NCBI GenBank assembly: GCA_963977945.1
Contig: CAXBQO010000008.1
Span: 1 to 19,088 of the forward strand
Direction of reading: 5' to 3'
Length of the DNA: 19,088 bases
Source: CALMJB01 sp963977945
GTDB taxonomy: Bacteria; Actinomycetota; Actinomycetes; Nanopelagicales; Nanopelagicaceae
Shown: in pieces, positions 14,775-19,088 of the stretch
Numbering within the stretch: position 1 is the stretch's first letter
How the letters are laid out: every line of letters starts with the position of its first letter
Notes under the pieces: model-generated
Seen by the model: the letters and a program-made list of their open reading frames with translations, nothing else
Database searches by the model: none
Told to the model about the DNA's origin: nothing
Program-made: the position numbers and the translations under genes

Positions 14775-16187
14775 TCAGCCCTCTTCCAATGCCCGCTTCG
14801 CCGGATTGCCAGAACGAGATTTCTTGCGTTTTGGAATTGATTCAACCGGCATATTTGGAGCAAGGGAGGCAAACGCTTTTGGATTTTGTTTCATTTGGCG
14901 CATAACTTTTTGAGCTTGCGAAAATCTTTCCACTAGCCGATTTATTTCACTTACCGCTCTGCCACTTCCCTTTGCAATTCGAGCACGGCGAGATCCATTT
15001 AATATTGATGGATCTTCACGCTCCGCCGGTGTCATGGATTCAATAATTGCTTTTGTTCTAACGATTTCAGCATCATCAAAATTATTTACCTGCTGTGTCA
15101 TCTTGGCATTCATTCCCGGCAACAAACCCATAATTTTTGAGATTGAACCCATATTTTTCATGGCCGATAACTGTGCCAAGAAATCGGTAAGAGTAAAACG
15201 TTCGCCAGTTACTAACTTAGTTGTTAGTTTTTCATTTAATTCTGCTGGAACTACCGCTGCTGCTTTCTCGGCAAGTGAGGCGATATCGCCCTTTCCTAAA
15301 ATTCGAGAGGCAATTCGATCTGGATAAAAATTTTCTAAATCCGTTGGTTTTTCACCAACGCTGGCATACATAATTGGTTTACCAGTTCTTGTTACAACTG
15401 AAAGCGCTGCCCCGCCTTTTGCGTCACCATCTAATTTAGAAAGTACTATCGCATCAAAACCAACTTGATCTTGAAAAATCCGCGCCACTTCTGCGGCGCT
15501 TTGGCCAAGCATCGCATCTAGTACAAAGAGTGATTCGGTTGGATTCACTAATTGCTTTATTTGCCGTAATTCTGAAATTAATTTTTCATCAACCGCTAAT
15601 CGACCTGCGGTGTCTATGATTACAAAGTTGTGTTGTTTATCTTGAGCGTATTTCAATGAGTCTTTAACAACTTGTAGTGCTTCACCTTGACCACTTCCGG
15701 CGAAGGGAGCGAAAACTGGAACATTTACCGAATCCCCTACAACTTTTAATTGATCAACTGCATTTGGTCTTTGTAAATCGGCAGCGACGAGCAGCGGAGT
15801 ATTTCCACTCGTTTTTAAGTTGAGTGCAAGTTTTGCTGAAAATGAAGTTTTACCACTTCCCTGCAATCCCATTAACAAAATAATGGTGGGAGGCTTTTTT
15901 GCGAACTGCAATCTGCGTTGGTTGCCACCTAAAATTGCAGTTAATTCTTGATTAACTATTTCTAAAATTGTTGCGTGAGGATTTACCGACTTTTTAAGTT
16001 CTTGCAGCTGTGCTGAAATTTTTTCAAATACTTTGGTAGCAAAAGAATTTGCCACCTCTACCGCTACATCCGAATCGATTAATGCGGCAGATAATTCCTG
16101 TCGGATTTGAGTTAAATCTGATTCATTAATTTGGCCACGTAGGCCAGAGAAAATTTTAGAAAATCTCTGGCCCAGCGCTTCAAACAT
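14775..16187 (-). CDS. ffh: Signal recognition particle protein Ffh (SRP54)
   Basis: 470 aa. This GTPase binds signal sequences of nascent membrane and secreted proteins and docks with FtsY. The N domain covers about 1-90; the G domain has the P-loop GLQGSGKTS (107-115), AADLQRPNAVDQL (135-147), DTAGRL (192-197) and SKLDGDAKGG (250-259). The Met-rich M domain (from about 300) includes LPGMN, the RNA-contacting SGSR-like NGSRRARIAKGSG region and RQMKQNP. A basic tail ends the protein. It starts 32 bp after the glnB stop with TAAACT 7 nt before the ATG and no Shine-Dalgarno sequence, so a separate leaderless transcript is likely. The 4.5S RNA gene is not in the window. Confidence 0.97.
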   Translation of the reverse strand: MFEALGQRFSKIFSGLRGQINESDLTQIRQELSAALIDSDVAVEVANSFATKVFEKISAQLQELKKSVNPHATILEIVNQELTAILGGNQRRLQFAKKPPTIILLMGLQGSGKTSFSAKLALNLKTSGNTPLLVAADLQRPNAVDQLKVVGDSVNVPVFAPFAGSGQGEALQVVKDSLKYAQDKQHNFVIIDTAGRLAVDEKLISELRQIKQLVNPTESLFVLDAMLGQSAAEVARIFQDQVGFDAIVLSKLDGDAKGGAALSVVTRTGKPIMYASVGEKPTDLENFYPDRIASRILGKGDIASLAEKAAAVVPAELNEKLTTKLVTGERFTLTDFLAQLSAMKNMGSISKIMGLLPGMNAKMTQQVNNFDDAEIVRTKAIIESMTPAEREDPSILNGSRRARIAKGSGRAVSEINRLVERFSQAQKVMRQMKQNPKAFASLAPNMPVESIPKRKKSRSGNPAKRALEEG

Positions 16188-16200
16188 ATATGCAAGTTTA
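16188..16200 (-). promoter_or_regulatory. Candidate -10 box for leaderless ffh mRNA
   Basis: The minus strand reads TAAACT (complement of 16195-16200), 7 nt, ATG. The hexamer is identical to that of dxs. It would let ffh be transcribed apart from the nitrogen genes amt-glnB upstream. Confidence 0.55.
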
Positions 16201-16219
16201 TCGGCCCCAATGAAACCGA

Positions 16220-16558
16220 TTAGATCGCTTCGTCACCGCTTTCTCCGGTACGTACTCGAACTACATCATTGACATCGGTGATCCAAACTTTTCCATCACC
16301 GATATTTCCGGACTGCGCAGCTGAAACAATTATTTTCAGTACCTTTTTAGCATTTTTTGTAGTAACCAGTACTTCAAGACGAATTTTTGGAATGAATTCG
16401 ACTTTATAAGTTGCTCCGCGATAAACCTCGGATAAGCCTTTTTGTCGGCCAAATCCTTTAGCTTCTGAAACTGTCATTCCAGTAATCCCAGCTTCAATTA
16501 ACGCTTCCTTAACCTCATCTAGTTTTTGAGGTTTGATGATTGCTGTTATTAGTTTCAT
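16220..16558 (-). CDS. glnB: Nitrogen regulatory PII protein
   Basis: 112 aa, a full-length PII trimer subunit that senses 2-oxoglutarate, ATP and ADP and blocks the ammonium channel through its T-loop. Seen: MKLITAIIKP, the T-loop with KGLSEVYRGATY in which Y51 is the site modified by nucleotidylation in relatives, the B-loop TGxIGDGK-type SGNIGDGKVW, and the C-terminal VRVRTGE. Its ATG overlaps the amt TGA as ATGA, and AGGAGG at 16568-16573 lies 9 nt upstream inside the end of amt. This tight coupling to amt supports a GlnK-type role controlling Amt. No glnD follows, although it commonly does in Actinobacteria. Confidence 0.97.
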   Translation of the reverse strand: MKLITAIIKPQKLDEVKEALIEAGITGMTVSEAKGFGRQKGLSEVYRGATYKVEFIPKIRLEVLVTTKNAKKVLKIIVSAAQSGNIGDGKVWITDVNDVVRVRTGESGDEAI

Positions 16559-17859
16559 GAACTAAAACCTCCTCGTGAACTAGAAGTTAATTCATACGCT
16601 GTTTCTGCATGTTGATCGTAATCAATTCCAGCAACTTCAGCATCGGCTTTAACTCTGAATCCAATTGTTTTGTTAATTGCAAATCCAATTATCAAAGTCA
16701 TAAGGAAGGAGTATGCCAAAACAAAGAATGCGCCGAAAGCTTGAATCCCAAGCAATTTTGTTCCGCCACCGTAGAAAATTCCATCAAGTCCGATTGAATT
16801 GACCGCTTTGCTGCCAAATAATCCAATTGATAAACATCCCCACAATCCGGCAACTAAGTGAACGCCCACAACATCTAATGAGTCATCTAGATTGAAAACA
16901 AATTTCAATCCGACCGCAAATGCGCACAATGCACCAGCGACAAAGCCGATTGCAATTGCACCAATTGGCGAAACGAATGCACACGCTGGAGTAATTGCTA
17001 CCAAGCCAGAGACTGCACCAGATGCGATTCCCAAACTTGTAGGTTTGCCAACTCGCATTCGTTCCACAAATATCCAACCAAGAGCGGCAGCGGCAGTTGC
17101 AACTTGAGTATTCATTAATGCCAGAGACGCAACTCCATTTGCACCTAATGCTGAACCGGCATTAAATCCAAACCAGCCAAACCAAAGTAGTGCTGCTCCA
17201 AGCAAAACTAAAGGTAGAGAATGTGGTCGCATCGAATCACGACGCCACCCAACTCTTTTACCTAAAACAATTGTAAGTGCTAACCCAGCAGCGCCAGCGT
17301 TGATGTGAACCGCAGTTCCACCAGCAAAATCTTCTACTCCTTTTGCTGCCAAAAATCCGGCACCGCTAACTACATCGCCAACTTTATTTCCAAATGCAAA
17401 TACCCAGTGTGCAACTGGGAAATAAACAAGTGTTACCCAAACTGTCACAAAGATTGCCCAAGCTGAAAACTTCGTGCGATCTGCAATTGAGCCAGAGATG
17501 AGTGCTGGTGTAATAATTGCAAACATCAATTGAAAGGCTGCAAATGCCAACAATGGAATCGGATAAACCCCACCATTATTTGTGAAATCGGAAACTGTTT
17601 TTTCTAAATTGGAATAAGCAATTGCGCCATACCAAGGTGAGTTTGCCTCAGATCCAAAAGCTAATTTGAATCCGTACAAAACCCACAACACACTTACTAT
17701 TCCGATGGTCACCATTGACATCATCATCATGTTCAGCACACTCTTCGTTCTAACCATTCCGCCGTAGAACAGTGCTAAACCTGGTGTCATCAATAAAACA
17801 AGCGCGGCACTTGCCAACACCCATGCGGTGTCACCTGAATTAAGTACAACTTCAGTCAC
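16555..17859 (-). CDS. amt: Ammonium transporter (Amt/MEP/Rh family)
   Basis: 434 aa with about 11 membrane segments, the trimeric ammonium channel of the inner membrane. The twin pore histidines correspond to H185 (GGTAVHINAGAAG) and H334 (VGVHLVAGLWG); D177 precedes the FAGG of the signature. The N-terminal region up to MTPGLALFYGGMVR (24-37) is typical. The GTG start has an AAGGGGG-type box 7 nt upstream. It is coupled to glnB by a 4-bp overlap. The 147-bp gap to ftsY probably holds its promoter, including two GTAAC boxes that may reflect nitrogen control. An ammonium scavenging role fits a planktonic oligotroph (inference). Confidence 0.97.
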   Translation of the reverse strand: MTEVVLNSGDTAWVLASAALVLLMTPGLALFYGGMVRTKSVLNMMMMSMVTIGIVSVLWVLYGFKLAFGSEANSPWYGAIAYSNLEKTVSDFTNNGGVYPIPLLAFAAFQLMFAIITPALISGSIADRTKFSAWAIFVTVWVTLVYFPVAHWVFAFGNKVGDVVSGAGFLAAKGVEDFAGGTAVHINAGAAGLALTIVLGKRVGWRRDSMRPHSLPLVLLGAALLWFGWFGFNAGSALGANGVASLALMNTQVATAAAALGWIFVERMRVGKPTSLGIASGAVSGLVAITPACAFVSPIGAIAIGFVAGALCAFAVGLKFVFNLDDSLDVVGVHLVAGLWGCLSIGLFGSKAVNSIGLDGIFYGGGTKLLGIQAFGAFFVLAYSFLMTLIIGFAINKTIGFRVKADAEVAGIDYDQHAETAYELTSSSRGGFSS

Positions 17860-18006
17860 TAATCCGCCCCCTTAATAAATTTATTTAAATTTATAGATAG
17901 ATTGAAAACCTCGACGCTGAGATGGGGTAAAGATGCAGGTTTTGCGTTACAAAGTGGGATTTCTATTGTTAAATTCCAGTTACAAAATCGGCAAAATTGT
18001 TAATTA
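17860..18006 (-). promoter_or_regulatory. amt-glnB promoter region with phased GTAAC boxes
   Basis: On the minus strand GTAAC occurs at 17979-17983 and 17946-17950, exactly 33 bp apart, with TTAAC at 17968-17972, 11 bp after the first. GTAAC-n6-TTAAC resembles one half of an actinobacterial GlnR box (GTnAC-n6-GaAAC), but the 17957-17961 position does not match. An AT-rich stretch near 17875-17895 could hold the -10. No terminator for ftsY is seen. Confidence 0.35.
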
Positions 18007-18900
18007 TTAGGCTTGCAGTACCCCGGCTAAGTAACTTTCAGCGTTAAATGGAGCTAAGTCATCGACCGCTTCACCGTTACCAATAAATTTAATTGGAATC
18101 TTAAGTTGCGATTCAATGGCCAGCGCGGTGCCACCGCTACCTTGCCCATCCATTTTGGTCAGCACTAATCCGGTCACGGTAACTTTTTCTAAGAATAACT
18201 TCGCCTGACTTAACGCGTTTTGACCGGTAGAGCCATCAATTACCAGCAATATCTCTTGAATCGTTGTTAATTTTGAAATTGTGCGAATTATTTTATCTAA
18301 CTCTGCCAATAAATCTTTATTGGTATGCAATCGACCAGCGGTGTCCACTATTAAATACTTTTCGCGTTTTTCATTCTCACCTAAATTACTATCAATAATT
18401 TGCTTTACCGCTGAAAATGCCACCGAAGCCGGATCGGAATTATCTGCCCCAGATACAAAATTAATTTTTAAACGCTCGGCCCAGGTTTTAAGTTGAGCCA
18501 CCGCTGCCGCGCGAAAAGTATCGCAGGCTGCCAGCCATACATTTTGGCTAAAACTATTTTGACTTAAACTTTTTTGATTAATTAAATACTTTGCTAGCTT
18601 CGCAGCAAATGTAGTTTTTCCAGTGCCATTGACTCCAATAATTACGATTGTATTTAAACCTGAATCGCTCTCAATTAAATTTCTATCTCCACTTACTAAC
18701 AAATCTTTTAAGACAGACTTGACCGCTTCTTCTGGCTCTAACTCTGATTCACGCGCTTTTGCCCGAGATTTTTCCACGATATGTTTACTTAAAGAAACAC
18801 CAAGGTCTGCTTGTTGTAATTGGGTTTCAATCTCAGTAAAGACTTGAGTATCGCCACTCTTGCTTCGAATAGCAGATATTAATTTTGCGAAAATTGCCAC
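18007..18900 (-). CDS. ftsY: SRP receptor GTPase FtsY
   Basis: 297 aa, NG domain only, without the long acidic A domain; short forms are common. It receives the Ffh-ribosome complex at the membrane. Seen: the N domain helices (1-75), P-loop GVNGTGKTT (89-97), ACDTFRAAAVAQL (125-137), DTAGRLHTNKDLL (186-198) and TKMDG (248-252). Two oddities are present. A 5-residue tandem repeat (QKSLS, QNSFS, QN; 109-120) sits between helix alpha-1 and the next strand. The usual DGxAKGG reads DGQGSGG at 251-257. The start is GTG, 18 bp after the smc stop, with no strong Shine-Dalgarno sequence and no better in-frame start nearby, so coupling to smc is likely. Confidence 0.95.
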   Translation of the reverse strand: MAIFAKLISAIRSKSGDTQVFTEIETQLQQADLGVSLSKHIVEKSRAKARESELEPEEAVKSVLKDLLVSGDRNLIESDSGLNTIVIIGVNGTGKTTFAAKLAKYLINQKSLSQNSFSQNVWLAACDTFRAAAVAQLKTWAERLKINFVSGADNSDPASVAFSAVKQIIDSNLGENEKREKYLIVDTAGRLHTNKDLLAELDKIIRTISKLTTIQEILLVIDGSTGQNALSQAKLFLEKVTVTGLVLTKMDGQGSGGTALAIESQLKIPIKFIGNGEAVDDLAPFNAESYLAGVLQA

Positions 18901-18918
18901 AGCCTGAACTTACTTTGG

Positions 18919-19088
18919 TCAGGCCAGCGCATCAACCTCTTTCAACCTTTGTGAAATTACCTCGCTCACGCCATCGCCACGCATTGTTACGCCATAAAGT
19001 GCATCGGCAATTTCCATCGTGCGTTTTTGGTGGGTAATAATTATTAATTGAGATTTTTCTCGTAGCTCTTCAAATACGCCAAGTAATC
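18919..19088 (-). CDS. smc: Chromosome segregation protein SMC, C-terminal fragment
   Basis: The frame is open from the right window edge (first whole codon ends at 19086) to a TGA at 18919-18921, giving 55 residues. It contains ELREKSQLIIITHQKRTMEIADALYG (the key part is THQKRTMEIADALYGVTM), the region just after Walker B in the SMC ATPase head, and ends EVDALA. The rest lies outside the window. SMC condenses and segregates the chromosome with ScpA/B. An smc-ftsY pair, 18 bp apart here, is a standard actinobacterial arrangement. Confidence 0.9.
   Translation of the reverse strand, partial: LLGVFEELREKSQLIIITHQKRTMEIADALYGVTMRGDGVSEVISQRLKEVDALA

Noticed and set aside
1..19088. tRNA, rRNA, insertion sequence, prophage or defence genes
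   Set aside because: Every stretch is accounted for by housekeeping genes or short gaps; no transposase, integrase, tRNA-like fold or toxin-antitoxin pair could be recognised.

Overview
This window looks like a chromosomal housekeeping segment from a small-genome, low-GC actinobacterium. The freshwater acI lineage (Nanopelagicales) or a similar streamlined plankton actinomycete is the best guess. The evidence is gene content and order. A dxs / RNA uracil methyltransferase / two TrkA-type RCK proteins / DUF3159 / dut / DUF3093 / DUF4193 block is characteristic of Actinobacteria; the Mycobacterium tuberculosis Rv2682c-Rv2699c region has the same backbone. The smc-ftsY-amt-glnB-ffh-rpsP-KH-rimM-trmD block is also actinobacterial. 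The DNA is AT-rich by eye, gaps are mostly under 50 bp, and several genes overlap. The taxon is inferred; no rRNA gene is present to confirm it.

Layout. Positions 2-2529 (+): the 3' end of a thiolase gene and a fused enoyl-CoA hydratase/3-hydroxyacyl-CoA dehydrogenase, a fadAB-type beta-oxidation pair. Positions 2468-8453 (-): an RNA (uracil) methyltransferase, aconitase and dxs. Positions 8486-9837 (+): two RCK/TrkA proteins. Positions 9834-11556 (-): a hotdog thioesterase, dUTPase and a DUF3159 membrane protein. Positions 11597-12043 (+): a DUF3093 membrane protein. Positions 12040-12336 (-): the small zinc-ribbon-like DUF4193 protein. Positions 12337-12551: a 215-bp hairpin- and repeat-bearing gap. 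Positions 12552-19088 (-): trmD, rimM, khpA, rpsP, ffh, glnB, amt, ftsY and the 3' end of smc. That last block reads smc to trmD and joins chromosome segregation, SRP-dependent membrane targeting, ammonium uptake and sensing, and ribosome maturation.

Two kinds of translation start can be told apart. fadB, acn, trkA2, DUF4193, rimM, rpsP, glnB and probably amt have Shine-Dalgarno-like sequences. Six others (dxs, the RNA methyltransferase, trkA1, the thioesterase, DUF3093 and ffh) have a TANNNT hexamer ending 6-7 nt before the start codon and little or no Shine-Dalgarno sequence. That is the geometry expected for leaderless mRNAs, and it settles the thioesterase start.

I found no mobile element, CRISPR array, tRNA/rRNA or defence system, and no convincing wholly new system. 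The items most worth a second look are the leaderless promoter set, a 10-bp tandem repeat in the rpsP leader, the structured trmD/DUF4193 gap at a likely synteny break, a short in-frame tandem duplication in FtsY, the 62-bp antisense overlap of dxs with fadB, and partner genes missing from otherwise conserved clusters (the permease beside the TrkA pair, glnD, rplS, DUF3710).
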